Numbered from the stretch's first letter, positions 36,103-48,185 are shown. The stretch is 64,000 nt of DNA from Absidia repens (GCA_002105175.1 MCGE01000034.1:123501-187500); one strand, 5' to 3'. A program made the numbers and translations. The notes: generated by a model not told the origin, from the letters alone.

Positions 36103-39100
36103 ATGTATCCAAAGGATAAAGGTGGATCCTATTTTTTTGATAAAAACACCACGGTGATGATCGAACACTCCTGGAAACATGTGCTGGCTATAGCGCGCAA
36201 TCAAATGGAAGAACTCGACCTGCCTCCAAGCAACAGTAATAATGACCTCCGCCAAACCCCCAGCGCGACTTCTTTTTACCACCATCCTTCATCCTCATAC
36301 AGTAGTGGTAGCAGCACGGTAGATACAGGCGCGCGTGCACAACATCGAATTTTATCAGAACAGCTTGGCCAGCGACAATCACAACAACAGCAGCAGCACA
36401 ATGGACTATATGATCGGGAAAGGTTGATGATACAGGCTTTGGACACATTGTTTTCGGTGGCATGTGAAGGTAAATAAGACGAACAAGGGAACTTGGTTGG
36501 TGGAAGCCGGTTTTTTTTTTTTTTTCTGTGACTCAAACCAATTATGGTTTTTTATTTTCTATAGGTTCTGGGTACATTATATTTTTGGCAACTATGGTCC
36601 AGCTTCTTGATCCTGATTGTCCTGTGTCTATGGCGTTTCTCTCACATGTCATTGATCGCGCCACGCTTCCCAGTAAATCCACCATGGCATGTGTCTCCTC
36701 AGCACTTCTTTCGAAGCTTGGCTTCAAGTACTCTCATCACACTCATGCCGCTTTATCAACTACCATGTATGGTGACAGCACTAAGAACAACAATGGTCGA
36801 TGGAATGCCTGGATGGCACAAACTTGTACTGCATGGACAAACCAACAACACAAGCAACAATCACCCATGTGCGAGTTTGGATCACAAGTGGATGGCCGAA
36901 TGAAACGTAATTTTTTGGTGATTTTAGCGATTCTGGCCGAGAAGTTTGCAGGCGAAATGGTGCATTTGCTTTGGACGCCTGATATTTCCGTTATCTTGTT
37001 TTACTTTTTGGCAAGCAGTGATGAAACTTGGACCGTTCGGGTATTTGCTTTATTGGTCTTGGAAAAATTTGCATTGACAGGTAATGGATGATCTATATTA
37101 AATATATATCTATATATATATAGGGACAAAAACTAATCAACCAGCTCTCTTGGCCTTGAAACTGTATTTAGGTGATATCAAGTCGAGTATTTTACAGCAT
37201 CCACTTCATATTCAAGACGCTTTGAAACAAGCCATTGGTGATAGCAAGTTTGGAGGACTGGACGGAACTGAACATAACGACGCTGTCATCACCACCACGA
37301 GCACGCATGCAGCAACCACAACAAGATACAAAGATGAAGATGATCCGACGGTTAGGACTGGTATCTCTGCCTTCCTGAATACACTTGGAAAATGCCATGA
37401 ACGTCCATGTGTGGATTGGATATCTACATGTATACAGAAACTATCCAAACGAAAACCCGCCACCCAGCATAGTAGCAACTCAATGGAACAAGAGTGTACT
37501 ACGATTCATCGTGACAGCAACAACGACAACAGTTACTTACATCAGCAACAAAGCAGCAGTAGCAGTAGTAGTACTGAATTTATGGATATCGACAAATTGG
37601 ACAGGGAAGACTCTTATGACATGTACAGCGACGATGATGATGACGACGACGACGACGTCGACAACTGCGACGATGGTTGTTTCAATAACTGTGATGATGC
37701 TAGTGACAATATCTCTCGTTATGGTTTGACTGAACAAGAAGACCAAGAGGATGCTATCAAGGACCGTGGGTACTCTTTTGATTCATCATGGACAGCCGAA
37801 AATACTTGCAACCTAGACTATAACAACGAAGGAAACAGAAAGTCATCCTCCTTGATGCGATTGGAAAACTCGCCACGTGCCTCTGTTATGAAACGTATGG
37901 AACTTGCCCTTTGTGCTGAATGGTCTCTGGGACACATTTTCAGTAAGTCACGCCTTTCATCAAGTATTGAAACATTATTTACTAATAAGACATCTTCTTT
38001 TTTTTTTTTTTTTTTATTTGTTATATTACATTTCATATCTTAGATAATAATCTAGACAAGGTAAGAGGGGAAATGAAGAAATTAACTAATATCGGAAAAT
38101 GTCCAGATGAAACTCAACTTTTTTTTTTATTTATTTATTTACTTTTGACTATAGTGTGGACCATCCACCTGGGATCTATCTGGTTTGAATGTCATTGTGA
38201 ACCCATTTGATGCGACGCAGCATTGGAAGATCGGTACCAATGGGTTAGAGGTAAGGGATCTTCATTTTTATGGCTAGTGAGTGGATCGATATTTACCTCT
38301 TTCTTTCTTTTTCGATGTCAAAAGCTTCGAAATGATCGACTTTATTTTGAATCCATCCGTGCAACTGCCTGTGTTAAAAAGGTCGATGGTATTACGAAGT
38401 TCTTCTAGTGACGGAAGGGATCATGCAAATAGGTTGGTGTACGAACCGCTGTCGATTTGTTCCCGAGGATGGATATGGTGTTGGCGATGATCAGGTAAAT
38501 TTGAAATAGAAAGAAAAAGGAATGACAATCAATGTTTATTGATGCGATTACACTTTATATATGTATATAGCATGGATTCGCCTTTGATACATACCGCTCT
38601 GCTGTCTGGGTATGCACTTTCCTCCCATTCACAATATCATAGATCTCTCATGTTACTTTTGTGGTTTTATCAATATAGGCCAACGGCTCAGCTGTGTACC
38701 CTCAACAACGCAGCCCTCAATACAAGTGCCGGGCTGGTGATGTCCTAGGAAGTTTTTTGGATATGGATCAAGGTATTTGCTCATTCTATGTTAATGGGAA
38801 AGATTTGGGCTCGACGGTAGCATTTGAACATGCGTCTTCTTCTTCTTCCAACAAGGACGATGACCATAATGGGATGGAAGGATTGTTTCCGGCCTTTAGT
38901 TTGACAACACATCAACACATTCTAGTCAATTTTGGTGATCGTCCTTGGATGTATTTACCGGACAAGTTGATCGTGGCATCATCATCAACAGCAGGAACAA
39001 TGAATTCACGGAATGAAGAATGGAAGGGGATCAATCAGGCCGATTCAATGACAGCAACCTTTCGTCAGCAACTGAAAAATGGAAAGTCTCATTCTCATGC

Positions 39101-39490
39101 TGCTACTCTTGATGATTTGAATGACGATGATGCGACGATGGTCACGACAGATACTACAACAACAACGTTATGCTCATCACAATCACAGTCTAGTCTGGCA
39201 CTCAGCAAAAACAATGCTCATGACAACAATGATCTAATGAATGATGACGACTGGGATGGACCATTATGTACTATGTGCTTTAACGAGCCCAAGGATACGA
39301 ATTTGATACCATGTGGTCATGGCAGTTGGGGTGCAACCTGTACAAAGATACTTGAATCATGGTAATACAAGAAAAAAAAAGCGGTTATCTGCAAAGTTTA
39401 TGACTGATTGATCTTCTTTTTTGGGGGCGGTGTAGTCCTTTATGTAGGTCCAAAATTGAAGGTTTTACCAAATGTGTGGATCAAGAATGA
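36103..39490 (+). CDS. RSPRY1-like SPRY/RING-finger protein (frameshifted; RING missing one ligand)
   Basis: Nine exons from the first safe ATG (36103-36469, 36565-37080, 37124-37942, 38044-38060, 38155-38250, 38325-38494, 38571-38609, 38679-39361, 39436-39490); with one base restored they encode about 920 residues. N-terminal helical region, acidic linker with an Asp run near 37630, SPRY domain ([67 protein letters not shown]) and a C-terminal RING ([22 protein letters not shown]). This is the order of RSPRY1, a presumed E3 ubiquitin ligase. Two oddities: the A5 run at 38376-38380 needs a sixth A to keep [10 protein letters not shown] in frame, and the RING reads HGSWGATC where a Cys is expected in place of the Gly. 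The true start may be a one-codon exon at 35992 joined to 36079. Confidence 0.82.
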
Positions 39491-40082
39491 AGTTAATGTA
39501 GCGAGGATAGTTAGTAATTAGTAGTTAGATATAACGACATCGTGTGATGTAGCTAGATTAGTTCATATTGTTTTTATATAGTTAGTACGATATTATTATT
39601 TATTTATTTTGACCCTAATAAAATCATTCCCTTCAGTCAATATAGCCAACTTTGTCTTTATTCCTTTGTCTATGGCATATCATTGTCCCTTCATTTATCA
39701 TAATACCCCTTCTATACATCACGACTCAATCATGTATCACATCATCCCAATTTTTCTTTCTCTACACATCATTATCCAATCATATGTGCTATATATACTC
39801 CCTCATTCCCTTTCACATTTCATGAGACAAACATAATCCAGCAAATCTTCTTTTTTTTTTCTTGTTTCGATATATAAAATAAAGATGTTTATTATTACTA
39901 TTCAAAACCAAAACCATCCCCAACAAAAACTCAACTAATAAAAAGACAATAAAATGGTGCAACAGTATAAAAGGCAAAGAATCAAGCAGATGACAATAAA
40001 AAAAGGGGATACTATGACTAAAAAATGTATGTGTACAAAAAAGGTAAAGGTCATAATAACAATGAGAATTACTGCCATGGAT
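39491..40082. other. Intergenic between converging RSPRY1-like and PRL genes
   Basis: AT-rich 3-prime sequence; CTAATAAAAT near 39617 is a likely polyadenylation signal for the plus-strand gene and AAT-rich runs near 39900 for the other. No gene seen. Confidence 0.5.
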
Positions 40083-40961
40083 TCAATGTTGATCTGATGT
40101 TGTTTTGCTATTGCTGCTGCTGCTGCTGCTTCCAAGTTTAAACATTCGGCCAAGGGAAGATCGGAGAGAGTAATTGCTACCGGATGATTTGGGTTTCAAA
40201 ATACGCTTGTATGAATCCTAACAAAAAAAAAAAAAAAAAAAAGTTACTATTCCAACCCCAACAAATAATCCATTCTACACATACACACACACTCAATCTG
40301 CCTTACCAGAAATACAATTTGAGGTTTGTTGAAAGCCCCGCGCCTTTTCGAGCGAATATATTCAATAGCATCCAGAGGTTTCATGCCCATTTCAATCAAA
40401 GCAATGGCCACAAGAACAGGCGCACCTATACAACAATGTAAAAAAAAAAAAAATCAATGAATACATCTGGCGGCGACAGAAAAAAAAAAAAAAGAGAGAG
40501 AGGGAGGGCTAACACTTACGACCCAAACCTGCCACACAATGCACAGCAATCGTAGGTTGAGATTTTTGGTGCAGGGTTTTGTCATCGTCGCCTTGTTGTA
40601 GTTGTTGCTGTTCGTCTAGTTTCCGTTGTTTTTCTCTTGTTGTTTCCACGAGTTGTAACCATTCTTGAATCACCTGGGGTGGAGGAAGCCCACCATCTTT
40701 GAAGGGGAGATCAAGCACCTGGATCCCTTGTTCTGCGAGTCGCTGTGCTTGGTAGGTGGGTTGGCAGCACCGAACCACGGTCTTTACCGACAAGTGCATA
40801 AATTCATCTAAATAGAATCCCAATGTGCTTTCGGTGGGACAATCCAAAATAAGATACCGAAGTTGTGTGTGAGGGCATTCAATCACAGTGAGCATGCGGC
40901 CCAATGGCGAATCATAGCGAGTGATGGCTGGTGAGAATCGTTCATCTGCAATGTTGACCAT
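40083..40961 (-). CDS. PRL-type (PTP4A) dual-specificity phosphatase without CAAX box
   Basis: Three exons on the minus strand (40961-40520, 40425-40307, 40217-40083) encode 231 residues. The signature loop reads [20 protein letters not shown], followed by [20 protein letters not shown], both diagnostic of PRL phosphatases. The general-acid loop is [14 protein letters not shown], keeping the second Asp of the usual PFDDG. A Gln/Asp-rich insertion of about 25 residues precedes the catalytic strand. The end is a Ser-rich tail ([18 protein letters not shown]) in place of the prenylated CAAX box that normally anchors PRLs to membranes. PRLs also bind CNNM magnesium transporters. The start is taken at MVNIADERF; an upstream frame lacks support. 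Confidence 0.9.
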
Positions 40962-42842
40962 GGTGTATGTGTTTGCTGTTTTGTTGTTGTTGTGTTCCGT
41001 TTTTTGTTCTGTGTAATATCGATCAGTCACTCCCCGGGCAATGACGTTTGTATACACGTAAAGGTGAATAGGTCAAGGATATAGTATGTAGAAGAAAAAA
41101 GGAGGGGGTTGGAGAGGACAAAGTAAAGAGTCGTATACACAGCAAAGAGGGATTAGCTGGGGGAAAAGGATGAAGTCAAAAAATATGTAGAGTAAAAAAA
41201 AAAAAAAAAAAAAGTGAGCGAGAGAGGAGACAGGGATATAGATAAAATAGAAAAATTAGTTATGGAAATGATAATACGGCAAAAGGGGAAATGCCAACAA
41301 TGATGTCAAGAAGAGGGATGATATCAAGGTTTCGAATAAAAGGGTGAGCCATACAAAGGAAAAAGAAAGAAACAAGAGAAAAAGCGTGAAAATCAGCGGA
41401 AACAAAAAATAAATAAATCCACAAAAATCTGGTCCATGTTTAAAACACCGCGCCTGCGACTCTGCAATGCTCTTACGTCCTCCTTTCCTCGTAATGATAA
41501 ATATATCATTCGTTGAAGGCTCAATATACATGTACACACATATATATATAGGATATATTAACAAGCTTCTGGATAAACAAGTTGACTGATGGTTCGATCA
41601 CCTTGTAGTCCACCGTATCCTCCCATTCGGAGAATTGCAAGAACGTTCAGCCGCCTGCACCAATCGGTTACTGTGCACGCTCGCTTTTTGCACAAAACTC
41701 TCTACCACACATTCGATAAACATACATGTTCCCAAAGAGAACGTTGGTTCAAATATATTTCACCAAAACCGCCATCCATTATAACCAAACAATGCAGCTA
41801 AGATATAAGTCTTGAGATTATCCACAAAAAAAAAAAAAAAAAAAGAACGTTAATGCAACCCTATTCAAACACCGGCGCAACCTCCACCAACCCGACTCAC
41901 TCATTTACTTTTTTTTTGGATTTCCTTCGTTTGCCTTGATGACCGTGTGTGTGTTTGTTCTATATTTCCTTTGTTTAATGTGTTTGGTTGGCTGATATAC
42001 AAACAAAAATCTGGCACCTGTTTTTTCTATTTACTTATTATCATATTGTCAGTAAAAGGAATGGAAGCGATGGGGCATCATGCTTTGTGATTGGATGGTA
42101 GTGTATGGAGTACATAGGGCGGAGGCGAGCGGTATGGTGCTATTCAGGAAAGGAAGGTAAAAAAAAATGTTTCGCGGTGTCACGTAAAATGCAATGGACT
42201 ATATACTTAGTGATAAAACTTTTAAACCACAAAGAAACATAGGTAAACTGGCTGGGGTGTATGTTGTTTTTTGTTTGCATATTAAAAAAAAAAGGAAAGA
42301 AAGGTTTTAGGTATATGACGTTGGTTAGTTTTGGATGTGGGATCGAGGAATTGCAACACCGTAACCACCACCCCCTCTCCTTCCACACCAAGAAAGGAAT
42401 GTTTATACGGGTAAACTAATTACCTTCCAGTGCATTTCAGTCCTCATTATTTTTACGCGTTCACCGTGGTCATTTTCTAAACCACTCACACCCTTATATT
42501 TAAAAATCGAGTACAGTAGACGAGCGTTGAGCATGACGGTTGGTCGAGACTGCCTGATACATAGTCAATCTTTTTTGGGGGTTTTGCAAACACGCACATA
42601 TACGTAGTCTTTCTCTACATGCACAAGCACCTGTAGAGTGTGGGCATACACATTTGACGATACAAACTAAATACATGAGAGACAATTTAAAAGCAGTATA
42701 TATATATATATTATTCGGATACAAAAGTAAGTTACGACAAGGAAAATGAGCTGTTCTAATAGTAATACTACGGCACATATGTCAAGATGAGACGACGATG
42801 GCGCACATGGGTGAATGTAAAGTGTGTAGGGCTCGTGGGCAT
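40962..42842. other. Intergenic, upstream of PRL gene, no gene seen
   Basis: About 1.9 kb with A-runs at 41193 and 41826, purine-rich patches next to the PRL start, and AT-rich filler. Short open frames here show no splice consistency or recognisable motif. Confidence 0.5.
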
Positions 42843-42980
42843 CTCACCGTAGAGTAAATATAACGTGTAATAAGCTAGTACGTTCCAATCAAAGAGGGGT
42901 ATGCTATCCTACGGTGACCGACAAACTATTCTATAGTGAAGAGAGGTTACCTAAACTATGCCGAATTGCTCTACGGTGAG
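42843..42980. repeat. Cluster of CTATTCTACGGTGAG-like motifs
   Basis: Four related copies: inverted at 42843-42854 (CTCACCGTAGAG), then CTATCCTACGGTGACC at 42904, CTATTCTATAGTGAAG at 42926 and GCTCTACGGTGAG at 42968. Three more occur at 44221-44275. They flank repeat copy C and could be ends of a second, small transposon family. Confidence 0.6.
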
Positions 42981-43164
42981 TCTAAAGCTATCATTAGAAA
43001 ATAAGCTCCATACTGCCAATGTTGAGTATTGAGCTTTACTTTCATGAGAACGTACACAACATGCTGTGTGATATTGCAGAAAGAAAAAAAAGAAGGACTT
43101 CCTCCCGTGTATTCACTCGCCCCTCCCCAGAAAAAAAATCGCGCAGACTAGTCCTCACAAAACC

Positions 43165-44185
43165 ATATTTCAACTCCCGCCCACGTGAATATTTGTTTAC
43201 GCCCAATTTTTATTTTGCGCTCTCCCTTTCTTTTTTCCCTTCACTTTTTTCTTCGCCATTCGACTTTTTTGAGGTTATGATGGAATCGGATTAGTATTAG
43301 GACTAGTATGAAGGGTTTTCGGCTAAGGGATTACAAGATGCATGGGGAATCCCTTTCATTTCGGATCCAGGATTTAGAACCATCATTAGGTGGCTTTTTG
43401 GAGCCTTCATTAACTTAGCTTAGTGTTACTTTGTCTATAGTTTGTATCAATATCTGAATAAAATACGTCTGTTTTTATATCCTTCAAAGAAATATGACCC
43501 ATTAGTCTCTTTCATGTTTGTATAATAGATCCCTGTTTAATTACCATTAGCCCTCTTTGATTAGCGTTGACTATTGTTGTGCTCCAATATTATATGTCCC
43601 ATTATTCTTTCTCGTGTCTTTTGCAGTATATTAGTTCCCATTTAATAGTTGTACCTTTAGATTAATGTTGACCATTTATATAGATCTCCCTTTATTCTCC
43701 CTCATGTTTCTCCAGTAAATCTCTCACTTGTCACAATGAGCCCTCTCCTTTAGTTTTAGTACAGTACCAGTTGGCTTCAATAAAATATATCTTTTTATTA
43801 ATAACAACACTATTACCCATTTGATAGTAAACAATGTGGCTATTGTATCTCTTTTGTGAGTGTCCCACCAACACCTTACTCTCTAATTCGCTGACTATAG
43901 TTCTCCCCTCAAAACTGTTAACAGTCTTAGATCCATTAATATAAAATGTAGTCCTACTTCTGCTCAACCAACCATCTATATATAAAAATATAAATCTAGG
44001 TCTTTAGTCCATATAGTTGTTGTTATAGAGTATTTTGCACTGTCTTCTAGCTTATCTGTATCTACTTGTTCCCCGCCTTATTCCCACCCTGAAATCAAGC
44101 GACAGGTTGACAATTCTAGATCACTTAATATGAAACGCGACTGTGTTGACACTCTATCATTCAAATCAATCAACCTTGAGTATTC
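43165..44185 (+). repeat. CACGTG-end dispersed repeat family, copy C (left end and body)
   Basis: Starts ATATTTCAACTCCCGCCCACGTG (hexamer 43182-43187), then a pyrimidine tract, GATTACAAGATGCATGGGGAA, GGATTTAGAACCA, CTGAATAAAATACG and the downstream blocks shared with copies A and B. Together with the inverted end at 44510-44830 it makes a unit of about 1.67 kb with inverted ends of about 330 bases and no shared open frame. Confidence 0.85.
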
Positions 44186-44220
44186 CACCAACATAGGTTA
44201 TTAGTTTAGAGGAACAGAAG

Positions 44221-44275
44221 CTATTCTACAGTGAGTGACAATGGTACGCTATTCTACAGACTATTTTACTGTGGG
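44221..44275 (+). repeat. Three CTATTCTAC-type motifs inside copy C
   Basis: CTATTCTACAGTGAG at 44221-44235, CTATTCTACAG at 44249-44259 and CTATTTTACTGTGGG at 44261-44275, same orientation as those upstream of copy C. Confidence 0.55.
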
Positions 44276-44509
44276 TTAAAAAAAAAGGAGCGATATTCAA
44301 CCTCTACAATGCGTAAACCACGCCGGCAACACAAATCAAAGAAAAACACTACAAGTGATCTATTAGAGGTGGCATGAGGGGTACTATTGGAGAATTTGAA
44401 AGATCGATGCATAACAATAGTCAACACTAATCTAATAGGATGATAGTAAATATATATATATAGTACGAAACAAGTGGGAGTCTAATGGGACATCTTTCAT
44501 TCAAGCATG

Positions 44510-44830
44510 TAAAATGAGACATGTTTTATTCAGGATCAGATACAAACTATGAGCAAACTAACACTAAACTAAACTAATGGGGACTCCAAAAAACCTACTA
44601 CTAATGGTGGTCCAAAGTCCTGGATCCAAAATGAAAGGGTTTCCCCATGCATGTTGTCATCCCTGAGCTGAAACCCCTTCTAAACTAGTCCTGACGCTAA
44701 CTTAAGATCATCACAACCTCGATGAAGTTGATTGATGAAGAAAAATAAAATGATAAAAAAAGAAAGAGAGACAGCGAAAAATAAAAAATTGGGAGTACAC
44801 AAAATCCACGTGTGCGGCATTTGAAATATT
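44510..44830 (-). repeat. CACGTG-end dispersed repeat family, right inverted end of copy C
   Basis: Reverse complement of the first 330 bases of the family: from the AATAAAACATGTCTC-type block through the GATGCATGGGGAA-type block and pyrimidine tract to CACGTG at 44807-44812 and the terminal ATTTCAAATGCCGCACACGTGG. No clear target duplication could be read at the two ends. Confidence 0.85.
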
Positions 44831-45380
44831 TTTTGTAGCTTCTTGCTGAAAAGCAGGGCTGACCCCATTGATAAATTCTTTGCATTTTGATGAAACATAA
44901 AACATGGTGCCAGAAGACAGTGTTCTTGCTAGATATAGTGTATGATTATTTACACTAGAATAATGGTATTGCCCACAATAGTAATGCAATTTCGTTTCTC
45001 CCTTGATGTCACCTTATGATATAATATTGTATGATATGATAGAAACGGATGGGTTATTGCGTGCCGTATGTGGGCAATAAGTGGTATATACAAAATATTT
45101 AGAGCATAGTATGAAATATCACTACGAAAAGTCAGTCTCCATATCAATCATTGAATTGGTTCTATCAAGCCTTAAGGCAGTAAAACGCCATTTTGTCAAA
45201 TTTACTAATATGGTAGATCGGGCGGGGAGTAAATGATATGACAGGAAAGGGTCGACTCGCTTCTGTATGTTTTTGAAAGAATCTGGTAGGTCGACCCTGA
45301 AGCGCCAACATAGAGCGGATTTTCAAAAAATAAAATGGTGGATGGCACCTTTTTTTTTTTTTTTTTTTTTTTTCTCTCAG
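44831..45380. other. Intergenic, no gene seen
   Basis: AT-rich with a T-run of about 25 ending in TCTCTCAG at 45380, which may serve as the acceptor of the decayed gene that follows. Confidence 0.4.
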
Positions 45381-45604
45381 TAGTATAAACTGGGGCTATT
45401 TTTCCGTTCTCCAAATGCATTCTCTACTAAATATCGTTGGAAAGGTTGTTTATATTAGAGTCTAGGAAGTGGAGGGGGATGTTCAGTATAAGTATGACGC
45501 AACTCGGAAACACGGATGCAATACGATTTACCTGGTAAATACTTCGAACCTCTGCGTACAAGGAATATAGTGTGTGGGAATCTCTTTCCTACATTAACTG
45601 ACCT

Positions 45605-45639
<35 letters not shown>

Positions 45640-46158
45640 AAATGATATCGATATTTGCGTTGTGAAACAAAAGCTTTAGGATTCACGGAAAACCGCTCAT
45701 GGTAACGAGTATTGCAATGAGCTCACTGATATCCAGGTCGATAACCAATGTAAGTTTGAAATATGGATTGACGGGGTGACTTGGGATAAATATGGAAAGC
45801 GATGGGGGAGAAGAGGGGAGGATCCTTGATCCTTGTGTTGCACGTGCTTTGACAAGTGTAAGGTACATCCATCGTTTATCGCATTGACTTTTTTTTTAAG
45901 TGGGCTTCTCGACTTTCGATTCTTCTTCTTCCCACAGTCTCTCACGTATCTATCGCCCATTGCTAAGCGGGTGTCACCGACGGAGTCTCACTATGGACGA
46001 TTGGATCTAAGGCTATCTGAGTGTCACATCAATGTAAGTTGGGAAAAAAAAAAAAACGATGGTAATAATGAGATGATCATTCATTATATTGATTATTTCT
46101 TCCTTAGGGGGGTTACCATCACCGTGTGTTGGACATTAAAATTAGAATATTAGACTAG
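45381..46158 (+). pseudogene. Possible decayed spliced gene, family unknown
   Basis: Four stretches are bounded by good splice sites: 45381-45534 (after TCTCTCAG, before GTAAAT), 45638-45749 (after a 30-base T-run and TAG, before GTAAGT), 45938-46033 (after CCCACAG, before GTAAGT) and 46108-46158 (after TTCCTTAG, ending TAG). The last two join in one frame and read like protein (SPTESHYGRLDLRLSECHIN then GGYHHRVLDIKIRILD). The first two also read like protein (for example EGDVQYKYDATRKHGCN) but need stops ignored at 45463 and 45677 or a phase change. AATAAAA follows at 46181. I do not recognise the family. It is either a pseudogene or a gene whose splicing I have wrong. Confidence 0.35.
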
Positions 46159-46192
46159 CATATTACATTATATTTCTTTTAATAAAAAAAAC

Positions 46193-46369
46193 ATGATATT
46201 TGTATATTTTATATCCGGCACTATGGTACTATGTATTTTTTTGTGGTTGAATGGTGATATAGAGAAGAACATTCGTATGCAATTACGCGATATGAATAGC
46301 AACATTGAGAGGGATTTATGGGTAGAAAAGCGTAATGTGTACTACATATTTGGATGTTTAGGTTGGTGA
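46193..46369 (+). CDS. Possible small membrane peptide (58 residues)
   Basis: An ATG-started frame encodes a hydrophobic helix (FVYFISGTMVLCIFLWL) then a charged amphipathic segment (DIEKNIRMQLRDMNSNIERD). It sits just after a polyadenylation-like AATAAA, so it would need its own promoter. Such a frame can arise by chance in AT-rich DNA. No family recognised. Confidence 0.2.
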   Translation: MIFVYFISGTMVLCIFLWLNGDIEKNIRMQLRDMNSNIERDLWVEKRNVYYIFGCLGW

Positions 46370-48068
46370 TTTGTAGAAATAACTTTGTTTTTATACTCAC
46401 TTGGAATAATTATGTGTGGATAGTGCGCTATGTAACGGGGGATTTAAGATATGATCAAGTGCGGGTTTCCTTTTTTTTAAAAAAAAGAACAAAACAAAAC
46501 AACTAAAACTAGTCAAATTATCCGCAAAATCCAACTATATACACAGATCATCGACTACCTCATGACAAACCAGGCAGAAAATACAATTTACAGGATAGTG
46601 GTGATCCCTTAAATTGGAATTTCTGTCTTTTTTGGGTAAACTTTCTTTTTGCCCATTACAATATCCTCGATATTTTTAATGGCCTATTCGTCATTTCATA
46701 TAGTCTATGATTAATTGATTATAAGATAGTGAGCGATTATCCGATTCCCGTTGAATTCTTTAATGAGCGCAGTCTGAAGTACGCCTTCACAAAAAAAAAG
46801 AGTACCAATAGCGATGATACTGTATGATATATATAAAATGATCATTACCCAAAAATTGCGGAGGAAAACGAGTAAACAATTGGTCAAGGACAATCACGTG
46901 TGAATGGTGAATGTGTTTGTTATTTGACTGTAATCAATTTCTGAGCCTAAGCACATTATTATGGCAGAAAGGGAAACTCGGCCCATTTTCGACTCAATGC
47001 CATTGCCCATTGTGTGTATATATTCCAAGTAATAACCTGCTTTTTTGGTTTAGTCTAGTTAAATTAAAAAAAGGCACGGTACCACGGTGATATTCTTCGG
47101 AACAGATATTCGCTGTTTAAAATCCGATCTGCAATTCAGGTACAACAATCCAGTTAAGACCAGTATGCAGTGTAATAAAGAAAAAATGACAAAAGAAAAA
47201 AAAACATAGAATATGAAAAGGATGGACCATCTACATCAAATGAGCCATAATCATACATCACACTCATACAACTGGAAAAGACGTGATATGGATACGCTGA
47301 ATCAATATGGTTGTACAGCATTTATTGGTCGATGGCGGCCATTTAATTGCGAATAAAACCATGATTGTGATAATATACAGTAGTTGATCGAGATGCTTCG
47401 TGCTTCAGGTTCTAGATATTTCATAAGAACAGTAGTGAAGTATCGTCATGTTTTATTTTTACATTTTTTCTTTAAATTGTTTCATTAATAAAGATATATT
47501 TCACCTTCAGAAACCTTTTTTTTTTCCTTTAACATTATTCTTCCCCATTAGAAATATACTCTAGGCTTGTCATACGATGGAAAACTGGCAATTTATGCAA
47601 ATGGGCTTTAACTTCATGAAGCATTCCTTGCTTTTTATAGGTTATTTCTCCTAATTGATGATCTTGAAGATGTGGGTCAAAACTCGGTACCAAAACTATA
47701 TGACCATCATTTATATTTTCTTCTAGCATATTTTATGATGGAAATAACTAGAGGTGGCACAAAAAACAACCAAAAGTTATACCCATATCAAGTCGTTTAC
47801 ATTTTGAATGCCGCTCTATCCCACTACTTTCCAGGTGGATCAACTACGGCGATATATTCTACCACCATTTTTAACCACAACAAAAAATAATCTGCTTTTT
47901 TTTTTACTTGGACTTGTTACACGTAACCATATCTTTGAATAAAATATTATTATTTTTTCGCCATCGACAACAGTCAATCGAGTCATTATTCTTGTTACAG
48001 AAACTTTTGATCAATAAAGGATAGTTTATTTTTTCAAATCCCGATTTGAACGAAATGCCAGATTTAAC
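46370..48068. other. Intergenic, repeat-poor, with two weak frames
   Basis: AT-rich. A minus-strand frame at 47535-47729 (DGHIVLVPSFDPHLQDHQLG and a terminal SNGEE) reads like protein but has no supported upstream exon. Another at 46711-46893 opens with TTG and encodes mostly a hydrophobic helix. Otherwise nothing seen until the protease promoter. Confidence 0.4.
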
Positions 48069-48076
48069 TATAAATA
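48069..48076 (+). promoter_or_regulatory. Probable TATA box of the aspartic protease gene
   Basis: TATAAATA about 117 bases upstream of the ATG at 48186, followed by a long pyrimidine-rich leader (TCTTCCTTCC then T-runs), typical for a strongly expressed fungal gene. Confidence 0.6.
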
Positions 48077-48185
48077 CAGCAACCGCTTTTCTTCCTTCCC
48101 TTTTTTTTTTTTTTTATTATTATTATCTTTCTTTTCAACTTTTTTTCTAACAAAAACCCCCAACCACTCTTTACAAACAATTAAC

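Noticed and set aside
37192..37746. Minus-strand frames inside the RSPRY1-like gene
   Set aside because: Shadows of the acidic repeat-coding exon on the plus strand, which has clear domain support.
45697..45960. Minus-strand frame opposite the decayed gene
   Set aside because: No splice sites or motif on that strand, while the plus strand has well-placed donor and acceptor sites over the same region.
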